Below are positions 32,278 through 41,501 of a DNA stretch of 64,000 bases, piece by piece. Numbering within the stretch: position 1 is the stretch's first letter; every line of letters starts with the position of its first letter. Origin of the DNA: Solen grandis (Eukaryota; Mollusca; Bivalvia; Adapedonta; Solenidae); assembly GCA_021229015.1 (NCBI GenBank), contig CM037789.1, forward strand, positions 42,770,377 to 42,834,376, written 5' to 3'. The notes beneath the pieces were generated by a model that saw only the letters and a list, made by a program, of their open reading frames with translations, was not told the DNA's origin and did not search any database. The translations under genes and the position numbers were made by a program.

Positions 32278-34588
32278 TTTGTGAAACATATATGCCCCCC
32301 TCATATGCCATTATATATATATAGCTATATTACATGCAAGGAGTTTGCCTTCATAATGTTGGCTTGTCACAAAAAATTCTCAAACTTCAAAAATTTGAGT
32401 GAAAATATAATGTGTTAAAATGTGGAACTAAACATTTACTGAAATAAAACCAGACACAATGAGATTTTGAATTATTAGTCAGACAGTGCTTAAATCGTAC
32501 AAAATATTTATAAGAATCCAACTTATTAATTTGAAAACAGGGTTTTCTACATTTATAAGCAACAACTACATGAGGTTAGGACCTTAAGAGTAAAAATAAA
32601 ATAGAAGTTATCATTTGGGCAAGACATTTATATAATGAAAATATATCAACATGTGACATTGTGAACTTGACCTTTGGATGTTGACACCCAAATCAATAGA
32701 GGTCATCTACTCATTATAAGGAACAACCACTATATAGTCTGAAATAGGACTAAAATTTTATTTGGACAAGGCCAAGTCATCAAACATATACAGTCGAACC
32801 CCGGTTACTCCACCACCTGTCATTCAAATACCCGGCGTCATTCGAAATACTTCGTTGGTCCCGATCACTCTCCTTCTTATTTCTATATAAAAATATCTGG
32901 GTTATTCGAATTTGTGCCATTCGAATACCTGGCCTCATCCGAAAAGATTTTTTGGACCGTGCCAATCAGTTTGTATGATTTTCGCACCCTCTTATCCGAA
33001 GTCGCTGACGAGCATTAATTACCGGCGACATTTTGAAAACAAACAATGGAAAGGTGCGAATGTCAATTATTTACCGAAATGAGTGGGAGACGGCCGCTTA
33101 CAGTTTGCAAAAGTTGTTAATTGATAGGATGTTTGTCCAGCAGATCAATCATAAAGGTAATGATTAATGATTTAGATACCTGTGCAGTATTTCGGATACG
33201 CACGTAAAAGAAGATTTACACAAGTGTAACAAGCAGACCACGATTACATCGTTTTTTAAATGAACATTTCGAGACGACGTTGATATCACGTTTATACACG
33301 TAGTTCTGACCTGATGAATGTTTATGTATTGATGTATGCATTGGTTATGTAACATTTATGCAGAAATTTTTTTTTTTAAAAATTGAAAATAAAAGAAATA
33401 TTCGTTTTCATTTACGCTCCTAAATCGTAATAACATATTTTAATAAGAGTACATTATATATTACGTTCACTGCATGAAAAAGTGGGTGGGATGGCGTTTT
33501 AATCCAACGGTCGACGTGGTTTGGGTTATTCGAAACCATGCCTTACTCGAAATAAAACGCCGATCCCCGGGATTTCGAATAACCGGGGTTCGACTGTATA
33601 CAAATGCAACCTTGTGACCTTGACCTTTGAGGTATTGACACCAAAATTGATAGGGGTCATCTACTAATCATAAGCAACAACCACATGAAGTTTGAGACTT
33701 AAAGGTCCAATAGAACTTCAAGTTATGACTCGGACAAGGTCTGGTATTATACATACACAACATGTGACCTTGACCTTTGAGGTAATGACACCAAAATCGA
33801 TAGGGGTCATCTACTAATCGTGAGCAACAACCACAAAAAGTTTGAGACTTAAAGGTCAAATAGAACTAAAGTTATCACTCGGACAAGGTCTGGTATTATA
33901 CATACACAACATGTGACCTTGTGACCTTGACCTTTGAGGTAATGACACCAAAATCAATAGGGGTCATCTACTAATCGTGAGCAACAACCACAAGAAGTTT
34001 GAGACTTAAAGGTCAAATAGAACTTAAGTTATCACTCGGACGTATTATACATACACAACATGTGACCTTGTGACCTTGACCTTTGAGGTAATGACACCAA
34101 AATCAATAGGGGTCATCTACTAATCGTGAGCAACAACCACAAGAAGTTTGAGACTTAAAGGTCAAATAGATCTTAAGTTATCACTCGGACAAGGTCTGGT
34201 ATTATACATACACAACATGTGACCTTGTGACCTTGACCTTTGAGGTAATGACGCAAAATCAATAGGGGCCATCTACTAATCATGAGCAACAACCACAAGA
34301 AGTTTGAGACTTAAAGGTCAAATAGAACTTAAGTTATCACTCGGACAAGGTCTGGTATTATACATACACAACATGTGACCTTGACCTTTGAGGTAATGAC
34401 ACCAAAATCAATAGGGGTCATCTACTAATCATGAGCAACAACCACATGAAGTTTGAGACTAAAAGGTCAAATAGAACTTAAGTTATCACTCGGACAAGGT
34501 CTGGTCTACCGACAGACCGACGGACATACGGACCAACCGACATGAGCAAAGCAATATACCCCCTCTTCTTCGAAGGGGAGCATAATAA
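32278..34588 (+). mobile_element. pearl-like tandem-unit element, family L, interrupted
   Basis: It starts ACAAGAAATGTTTGTGAAAC and ATATATGCCCCCCT; ATGTTT and AAACAT form a small hairpin. After diverged first units and a foreign insertion at 32791-33596, about five well-conserved units of 148-157 bp follow. These are keyed by TTGACCTTTGAGGTAATGAC, GGGGTCATCTACTAATC and TCACTCGGACAAGGTCTGG. The end is a GACCGACGGACATACGGACC tract and ACCCCCTCTTCTTCGAAGGGG plus AGCATAATAAAG. The end AGGGGAGCAT is complementary to ATGCCCCCCT near the start. Confidence 0.8.
32791..33596. mobile_element. pogo/Tigger-like non-autonomous element nested in family L
   Basis: Perfect terminal match over CAGTCGAACCCCGGTTA, with the right end reading TAACCGGGGTTCGACTG, and TA on both sides (32789-32790, 33597-33598). 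TIRs starting CAGT and a TA target duplication are typical of pogo/Tigger members of the Tc1/mariner superfamily. The 806-bp interior repeats CATTCGAA and TTATCCGAA motifs and holds no transposase that I can recognise. Removing it restores the flow of the pearl-like unit on either side. Confidence 0.85.
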
Positions 34589-34953
34589 AGGCAGAATTTA
34601 AATCCTATTTAATGAGAGATATATAGTCAAAAAGGAAACATAAACCAGTTTACCAATAAATTTGAAATTGAGGAATTTACAAGATAGTTATTGACTGAGA
34701 TTTTAATGAAACACAACTGATTGTAATTAAATAAATAGTAATGAACACAGTCAATGCATGGTGTTAAAACTGTAAATGGAATTATTTCTATAGTCTACAT
34801 TAATGGTCAAACTAGATATAAGAGACTTGCTATTCAAAACAAAGGGTGGTCTTGTAAGTGAGATCTGCAATTTGTATCATCAGGGAAGCTGATCAGCACC
34901 TAGATCTTGGACAGTCATACTACCTGACAACATGGTCTTAAAACACAACTTAC
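34589..34953. other. intron sequence upstream of the exon 4 donor; no feature
   Basis: AT-rich; nothing recognised. Confidence 0.4.
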
Positions 34954-35100
34954 TATAGCTGGGTCCACTGCCAAATCTGTTGATACTGTCCCCAGAAAGG
35001 CCCTGGTACTTGTCCTTGTTCTTTTTTGCCTTTTTCCTTTCTTCTCTCAATCTCTCGTCATTCTGTATCAGCTCAATGATCTCCTTCACCTTGTGACGTA
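34954..35100 (-). CDS. CLINT1: clathrin interactor 1 (epsinR)-like, exon 4 (end of ENTH domain)
   Basis: This 147-nt exon encodes RHKVKEIIELIQNDERLR, EERKKAKKNKDKYQGLS and GDSINRFGSGPSY. The block LREERKKAKKNKDKY is nearly identical to the same block in vertebrate CLINT1 and is diagnostic for epsinR over other epsins. It holds the last helices of the ENTH domain and the basic stretch after it. It is bordered by acceptor TTTTTTACAG and donor GTAAGT. Phase 1 at both ends fits exon 3 (final G plus TA gives Val) and exon 5. The ENTH domain binds phosphoinositide, mainly PI4P at the trans-Golgi network and endosomes, and in this family also SNAREs such as Vti1. Confidence 0.93.
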
Positions 35101-35744
35101 CTGTAAAAAAGCAAATAATCCATGCTATAGCCTATACACTGTAAACAACAAAGTATACTGCACATTAAGAGTTTTTGGTTCAAATTACTGACAAATTTTT
35201 TTTATCTATTATCTCTTTTTTCTGAGTTAGTGGAGACTGAATCTTGCTTTGACATTGACAAATGGCATGTGGGTGATTGCAATACAGGTGACAATATTTC
35301 TTTTGTTTCTGCAAGCCAAATGTAATGCAACCATTATTATTCAATTTTCAATTCAATGCATCCATTTGCAATTGCATGGTTACCTTGATGCTTATTATAG
35401 TTGACTGTTTATGTAATATTCTGAAAATACCAACAATATTTATAATTTTCATAGGTATTATCACTAATCAAAAACAACCCTGCCTACAAATGAAAACATG
35501 GCTGAATATATTAACAACAAATAAATGTATATTAATGGTTGTTCTCAGAAATGATGAAGTAAACTTCACATGTTGTCAATAACTACGTAACAAAGTTTAT
35601 TAGCATTTAACAAATATCTATCATTCACAGCCATTTTAAGATATATATATATTTTTCTTCAGAGAAACAGGTCGTTGTTATTCTACTTTTAATATTTTAA
35701 ATCTGATTTCACAAAAATATTTCATAACTGTTGATTTACTCAAA
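35101..35744 (-). other. intron 3 sequence adjacent to exon 4; no feature
   Basis: AT-rich. The open stretch at 35325-35582 on plus has no family match. Intron 3 runs from 38347 to 35101 and contains the nested LINE/TIR cluster described next. Confidence 0.45.
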
Positions 35745-35891
35745 TATTATGCTTGTTTTAAGTTGAGAAGCAAATTATAGAACTTTAGCGACATTATTTA
35801 TTATTGTACAAAAGATGAACTCATTATTGATATAAAAATAATTTTTGGTAAAAGTTTTCTTCTAAGCTGACTATATTTTGAGCAGATTTAA
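35745..35891 (-). pseudogene. LINE reverse transcriptase protein, 3'-most fragment
   Basis: On the minus strand the stretch after the piggyBac-type MITE reads ICSKYSQLRRKLLPKIIFI and later MSLKFYNLLLNLKQA. This fits the C-terminal tail of non-LTR retrotransposon proteins, where a Cys/His cluster is followed by CPxYxxLR. It is the continuation of the fragment at 36118-36509, separated by the 226-bp MITE. Confidence 0.6.
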
Positions 35892-36117
35892 CCCTTTCCC
35901 TCATATAGACTCATTTTGACGCACTCAATAGGTACCACATAAAGCCTGATCTGCAGAAAACCACAGTTAAACCTTACCAAATTTAATTACAAAATCCTCA
36001 TTTCCAGACCACTGAGGAGCAGCATAAAACCAGATCAGCCTGTAGTTACTGGCAGGCTGATCTGGTTTTATGCTGTTTGCATAGGTCTTTTCATGGTGTC
36101 CTCTATGAGGGAAAGGG
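35892..36117. mobile_element. piggyBac-type MITE, copy 2 (226 bp), inserted in a LINE
   Basis: TTAA at 35888-35891 and 36118-36121; TIRs CCCTTTCCCTCATA and TATGAGGGAAAGGG. Inside, GCATAAAACCAGATCAGCCT and AGGCTGATCTGGTTTTATGC make a long internal palindrome, better preserved than in the 13.4-kb copy. The flanking sequence on both sides is the same decayed LINE, so the insertion is younger than the LINE. Confidence 0.9.
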
Positions 36118-36509
36118 TTAAAAAGAAAATATTTGGTTTCAAAAATCACATTGTACAATTTGGGCATATTCTTTCATGTCTTGATATCAAAAGAAAGTGC
36201 AAGGAATGCCTAAATTTTGTTAGACATAATTCTGTTTTTGTTCGTATTAATTCAGTTTATGTAACTTTCCATGATAAAATCATAAATGTATTTGCTGTAA
36301 AACTTCAATATGTTTAAATTACTAATATTTCTGCTCCATGTTTGTTTATATATGTCTAATATTTTTTCTGTTACTGATTTTACATTCATTTGTAAGTGAT
36401 CTTGATTTAACCATAACTTAGCCATTTCATCTAATAGTTGTTTTGTAAACATGTATAGCCCAATTTATCCCACAGTAATCTTTATGGTTGCTTGCATTTA
36501 TTTTCATTA
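36118..36509 (-). pseudogene. LINE reverse transcriptase protein, C-terminal region fragment
   Basis: On the minus strand the stretch opens with NASNHKDYCGINWAIHVY. It continues with KQLLDEMAKLWLNQ, DIYKQTWSRNI and LKFYSKYIYDFIMESYIN, and after a stop ELCLTKFRHSLHFLLISRHE and RICPNCTM. The pattern LLxxxGxxxLWxxQ ... IxKQxW ... Y ... then LxKFRxSxHxLxIExGR ... CPxC is the standard C-terminus of many non-LTR element proteins. Stops and frameshifts are present. Confidence 0.75.
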
Positions 36510-36514
36510 CATTA

Positions 36515-37656
36515 CAGGGGTTTACTTAAGGATTTGACTTTCACTTGTCCAGGGGGCAAATCACTTTGAACATCTACTAGCCCCCACTAAAAACAGGTTG
36601 CCCAATCTTAAAGTTAGTTGGTGTTTGTTAATGTTTAAAACTAAATATGTGTAATATTATGGTGAATTTTAGTTTATATGTATCAAACACAATTTGCAAC
36701 CATTTCACCCTTGATATACTGTAGAAAACAAGAGGGCAATGATGGCCCTGAATCGCTCACCTGATTATAAATGAGCAACATATGTTGGATTTTTCATATT
36801 GACCTACTTTTTGACCCCACATGACCCACTTTTGAACTTGTCCAAGATTTTATGGAAACAGACATTCTAAAAATGGTGTTAACAAGGTTTTTCTAAGATT
36901 TGACCTTGTGACCTACTTTTTGACCCAACATGACCCAAATTCGAACATGTCCAAGATTTTATAGAGACAAACATTCTGACCAAGTTTCATGAAGATTGGG
37001 CCAAAAATGTGGCCTCTGGAGTGTTAACAATTTTTTCTAAGATTTGACCTCATGACCTACTTTTTGACCCCACATGACCCAAATTCGAACTTGTCCAAGA
37101 TTTTATGGAGACAAACATTCTGACCAAGTTTCATGAAAATTTGGCTAAAAATGTGGCCTCTGGAGTGTTAACAAGGTTTTTATAAGACTTGACCTTGTGA
37201 CCTACTTTTTGACCCCACATGACCCAATTTTGAACTTGTCAAAGATTTTATGGAGAAAACATTCTGACCAAGTTTCATGAATTGGGCTAAAAATGAGGCC
37301 TCTAGAGTGTTAACAAGGTTTTTATAAGACGTGACCTACTTTTTGACCCCTCATGACCCAATTTCTAACTTGTCCAAGATTTTATGGAGACAAACATTCT
37401 GACCAAGTTTCATGAAGATTGGCCTAAAAATATGGCCTCTAGAGTGTTAACAAGCCAAATTGTTGACGACGCACGCCGGACGAAGGGCCATCACAAAAGC
37501 TCACCCTTGAGCACGTTGTGCTCAGGTGAGCTAATAAAAAAATGAAAGATTACATAAATAAACTTGCCCGCCGAGCTATCTTCTTTGAAAAAGCACTTGC
37601 CCGCAGTGATTTTAACCAGGCACAGGCAAGCAGGCACCCACTTAAGAAAACCCCTG
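36515..37656. mobile_element. TIR element (hAT-like termini) inserted in the LINE
   Basis: The left terminus CAGGGGTTTACTTAAG matches the inverted right terminus (CTTAAGAAAACCCCTG). CATTA is present on both outer sides (36510-36514 and 37657-37661). CAGGGGT termini suggest hAT, but the duplication I see is 5 bp rather than 8, so the superfamily is uncertain. The interior flanks share G/C-rich words (GGGGGCAAATCACT; TGCCCGCAGTGATTTT). It hosts pearl-like copy E and encodes no transposase. Confidence 0.7.
36728..37534 (+). mobile_element. pearl-like tandem-unit element, copy E, inside the hAT-like element
   Basis: It starts ACAAGAGGGCAATGATGGCC and GAATCGCTCACCTGA. About four to five units of about 145 bp are keyed by TGACCTACTTTTTGACCCC, GACCAAGTTTCATGAAGATT and GTGTTAACAAGG. 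The GACGACGCACGCCGGACG tract and hairpin AGCTCACCCTTGAGCACG...GTGCTCAGGTGAGCTAA close it. The copy at 60918-61573 is the same subfamily in opposite orientation. Confidence 0.85.
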
Positions 37657-37661
37657 CATTA

Positions 37662-38133
37662 TAATATCCATCAAGATTTATATGTTTCTTTACAATTAGT
37701 GTTTTACTCATAAATTTGTTAAGAATTTGTTCAATAGAACTAGCATTTTAACAACCAAATAATTCAGCACCATAAAATAATGCAGATCCAACGAAACTTT
37801 CAGAAAGTTAACAATATCTTTTGTTGTTAGATCCAACTGATTAAAGACTATATAGAGCTTGTGTAACGCAAATAAAGATGGATCAGAGAGTTTTTTCTGT
37901 GTTTGATTCTATTTATCATTTCTTGAAAAGAGTGACCCAAGATAACGAAAATTGTCTTCTATAACTAACATAATGTTGTTATATCTAAAATCATGTCTTG
38001 TATGTCTAGAGTTTTCAAAAATCATAATTTTTGTTTTATTGGTATTTACTTTTAATTTCCATGTATTACAATGCTGTTCTAAATAATTTAGTTCAGATTG
38101 TAAAAAAGTACAGAACAAATTCTTTTCTTTCAA
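37662..38133 (-). pseudogene. LINE reverse transcriptase, thumb region fragment (5'-truncated)
   Basis: On the minus strand the fragment reads LQSELNYLEQHCNTWKLKVN, TNKTKIMIFENS and DNFRYLGSLFS, then, with frameshifts, GSALFYGAELFG and NKFMSKTLIVKKHIN. These match the WxLxVNxxKTKxMxF ... FxYLGxxF ... YGAExWG ... KFLKxxLxVKK series found downstream of the catalytic motif in LINE reverse transcriptases. The catalytic FADD/YADD region is not present, so the copy is 5'-truncated near 38130, as LINE insertions commonly are. Confidence 0.8.
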
Positions 38134-38347
38134 ATCCAGATGAAAACTTGCAATGATTTTTCGTAAGCATTTATTTCCCCATAATATGAAGTTACAAACA
38201 AGAATTAACAGTGAGTGGATATAATGAAACTAACCATAACATATCTTGGCAGTGACAGTATACAGGTTACAAATTTTTGCGAACATAGATTTCACTCTAC
38301 ATAAACCAGTAATGACAAATGAAGTGAAGAAGCATGGCACTACTCAC
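38134..38347 (-). other. intron 3, exon-3 side; no feature
   Basis: Short AT-rich stretch between the LINE 5' truncation point and the exon 3 donor (GTGAGT at 38347-38342). Confidence 0.5.
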
Positions 38348-38486
38348 CATTAAGGCCTTGGTCCTTGCCATGTTCATCTGTGAATGTGTAGTTCTCCAAA
38401 CTCCTGAGGTCATACAGATGTTCGCGGGCCCCGGTGACAACTCTCTCTGACCCATTCCTCACCAGGTATATCAGCAGCAGTAAAGA
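38348..38486 (-). CDS. CLINT1: clathrin interactor 1 (epsinR)-like, exon 3 (ENTH domain)
   Basis: This 139-nt exon encodes SLLLLIYLVRNGSERVV, TGAREHLYDLRSLENY and TFTDEHGKDQGLN. This is the conserved ENTH core: LLxYLxxNGSExVV then AREHxYDLRxLExFxxxDExGKDQG, containing the helices that form the phosphoinositide pocket. It follows acceptor TGTACTGACAG and ends with one G before donor GTGAGT. Phase 0 in and phase 1 out match its neighbours. The preceding intron is only 184 bp. Residue differences from vertebrates (for example I for A in LLLAYL) are conservative. Confidence 0.95.
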
Positions 38487-38670
38487 CTGTCAGTACAAAT
38501 ATATATACATGTTGTACATCTTTATACCCTTCCCCCTTCATTGTAAAACTTACAATTCTACAGTACTGTAACATATTGACTTCTAAAAACACTTTTAACA
38601 TGGAATATAATTTTTCAAAATTATATATTTCGTCAGAGAGCAGTGTGAAATATTACACCAACAAACATAC

Positions 38671-38872
38671 CTTATACACTCTTCTCCAACTCTTTTTGTT
38701 TTCATGAAACATTCGCTTCCACAACATGCCCATCACTTCAGGGAAATGTTCATATGTGAATGTGTACTGTGCAATTTCCTGCATGGCAGTGCCGTGAGGT
38801 CCCCAGGCCTCATCATTTGTTGCCTCCCGAACCTTGGTCTCCACCTCGGAGTAGTTCATGACCACATTGGTC
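38671..38872 (-). CDS. CLINT1: clathrin interactor 1 (epsinR)-like, exon 2 (ENTH domain)
   Basis: This 202-nt exon encodes TNVVMNYSEVETKVREAT, NDEAWGPHGTAMQEIAQY, TFTYEHFPEVMGMLWKRM and FHENKKSWRRVYK. TNVVMNYSEVExKVREATND and WGPxG are diagnostic of ENTH proteins of the epsinR class, and the Arg/Lys residues of the phosphoinositide-binding site are retained. It begins with a single G that completes a Val codon with exon 1 and ends at AAG before donor GTATGT. Together, exons 1-4 make an ENTH domain of the normal length of about 140 residues, with no stops. The encoded protein is expected on trans-Golgi and endosomal membranes, linking clathrin/AP-1 to cargo SNAREs. Confidence 0.95.
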
Positions 38873-39447
38873 CTGAAGACAATTAAAAGCAGTTGATAAT
38901 TGACGGAGAGCCATGTCAAACACTGAAAACATGTCTGATTCAATGCAGATTTTCAAAGCTGGAAACTCATGGGAAATTCTCTTAATAAGTATGGTTTATC
39001 CTTTAAAAAAAATCTTGTAACAGTACAAAAGATTAAACAAGTGAATACATGTAGATACTTGTCAATTATTTTGAATCACAAAAGTCCAGAAGAAACCAAA
39101 GTCCTTGATGGCCAAGAACACTAAAAATTCCTTGGCAATTCATAAACAGGTTTTCAAATTGGAAAAACCCAGCTGCTCTGGTCATACATTTTTTTCTAGG
39201 CTATAAAATCCCTTGATTACATCATAGTAGTGTTGTCTAGAGGAAACCCCCATCGTGGGCCCCCTACTGAACCACCCTTATAACCACCTGACAAGCCAGA
39301 CTCCTATTGTCTTATGGCGCCCTGCTGTTAATGTGTAGGTAATCCGAATCGGCAGTTGTCCATGACTGTGTGATAAGCATGTGTTAAGGGAACTGCGGAC
39401 ACGTTCACTGATTGAGAGAAATTTACATGTCATCTGCCGAGCAATTT

Positions 39448-41328
39448 AACAAGAGGGCCATGATGGCCCTGAATCGCTCACCTGAGTACCATTGCTTCAA
39501 CTGATGTCAAGGTTTTTAAACAGACAAGGATTCTGATATAACTTAATCTAAAACATTTTACCCCTGACAATACTAAACACCAAATATCTAAGCAATGGGC
39601 CATATGGTTTCAGAGAAGACTTGGGCGCAGGGTCATTTATCACCGTAGGGCCAAGACTTTGAAAATCTTTGTAATGAACCATTAGATGCTACTACATACC
39701 AAAAATCTTAGCTCTAGGCCTTATTGATTCATAGAAGAAGATTTTTTAAGATTTTCCTATTTAACTCTATGTAAAACAAGTGACCCCTGGTGTGGGGTCA
39801 TTTATCACCATAGGGCTATGATTTGTACAATCTTGGTAGTGGCCCATAAGATGATGCTACATACCAAATATCTAAGCTCTAGGCCTTATTGATTCATAGA
39901 AGAAGATTTTTTAAGATTTTCCTATATAACTCTGTGTAAAACAAGTGACCCCTGGTGGGGGGTCATTTATCACCATAGGGCTATGATTTGTACAATCTTG
40001 GTAGTGGCCCATAAGATGATGCTTCATACCAAATATCTAAGCTCTAGGCCTTATGCATTCATGGAAGAAGATTTTTTAAGATTTTCCTATGTAACTCTGT
40101 GTAAAACAAGTGACCCCTGGTGCGGGGTCATTTATCACCATAAGCTATGATTTGTACAATCTTGGTAGTGGCCCATAAGATGATGCTACATACCAAATAT
40201 CTAAGCTCTAGGCCTTATGCATTCATGGAAGAAGATTTTTTAAGATTTTCCTATGTAACTCTGTGTAAAACAAGTGACCCCTGGTGCGGGGTCATTTATC
40301 ACCATAGGGCTATGATTTGTACAATCTTGGTAGTGGCCCATAAGATGATGCTTCATACCAAATATCTAAGCTCTAGGCCTTATGCATTCATGGAAGAAGA
40401 TTTTTTAAGATTTTCCTATATAACTCTATGTAAAACAAGTGACCCCTGGTGCGGGGTCATTTATCACCATAGGGCTATGATTTGTACAATCTTAGTAGTG
40501 GCCCATAAGATGATGCTTCATACCAAATATCTAAGCTCTAGGCCTTATGCATTCATGGAAGAAGATTTTTTAAGATTTTCCTATATAACTCTATGTAAAA
40601 CAAGTGACCCCTGGTGCGGGGTCATTTATCACCATAGGGCTATGATTTGTACAATCTTAGTAGTGGCCCATAAGATGATGCTACATACCAAATATCTAAG
40701 CTCTAGGCCTTATGGATTCATAGAAGAAGATTTTTTTTAAGATTTTTCTATATAACTCTATGTAAAACAAGTGACCCCTGGTGCGGGGTCATTTATCACC
40801 ATAGGGCTATGATTTGTACAATCTTGGTAGTGGCCCATAAGATGATGCTACATACCAAAAATCAAAAGGCTAGGCCTTGTGGTTTCGGAGAAGAAGATTT
40901 TTTCAAGTTTTTCCTATATTAGCCTATGTGAAATCAAGTGACCCCTGGGGCGGGGCCAATTTTGACCCCAGGGTCATAATTTGTACAATCCTGGTAGACA
41001 GTCATAAGATCATGCTACATACCAAAAATCAAAAGGCTAGGCCTTGTGGTTTCAGAGAAGAAGATTTTTTAAATTTTCATTTTTAAAATCTATTTTTAGC
41101 TCCTGTGACCTAATTATGCGATGGACCAGAACCATTTATACAACTTTAGTAGAGCTTCATCCAAGGAACATTCCTGCAAAATATTTTTCAAATTGGCCAA
41201 GCCGTTTAGGAGGAGATGTTGTTTGAAGCAATTGTTGACGCCGGACGCACGCACGCACGGACGACGGACGACGGACAAAAGGCGATCAGAAAAGCTCACC
41301 TTGAGCACGTTGTGCTCATGTGAGCTAA
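39448..41328 (+). mobile_element. pearl-like tandem-unit element, copy F (long)
   Basis: The head ACAAGAGGGCCATGATGGCC and GAATCGCTCACCTGAG contains the hairpin GGGCCA-TGA-TGGCCC. Internal units are 164-167 bp apart, with ATTTGTACAATCTT(G/A)G at 39821, 39986, 40150, 40315, 40480, 40645 and 40812. They are very similar, so the array is recently homogenised. The right part switches to diverged units, then the tract GACGCACGCACGGACGACGG and the hairpin AGCTCACCTTGAGCACG-TTGTGCTCATGTGAGCTAA. Because 165 is a multiple of 3, one frame stays open for 197 codons; this is not a gene. Confidence 0.9.
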
Positions 41329-41501
41329 CAATAGGGAAATAGGTAATAACCAAACGTTTATAAGTATCAGTTACAACTATTCTAGACAAATGCATAAAAC
41401 AGTTAAGCATAAAATTAGCCACTAAAAACAACAACTAAGCTGGACATTAAAATGTATTTAGCATCGGAACAATTTCACTAGAGCCCAAAGGAATTAATGA
41501 A

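Larger units (their letters stand above)
31943..34953 (-). other. intron 4 of the CLINT1-like gene
   Basis: It runs from donor GTAAGT (34953) to the acceptor at 31943, 3011 bp. Most of it is the pearl-like element at 32278-34588, itself interrupted by a pogo/Tigger-like insertion. Confidence 0.75.

Noticed and set aside
40147..40740. 197-codon open frame with an internally repeated peptide
   Set aside because: It lies wholly inside the 165-bp tandem array of pearl-like copy F; the period is a multiple of 3, so the frame stays open by chance.
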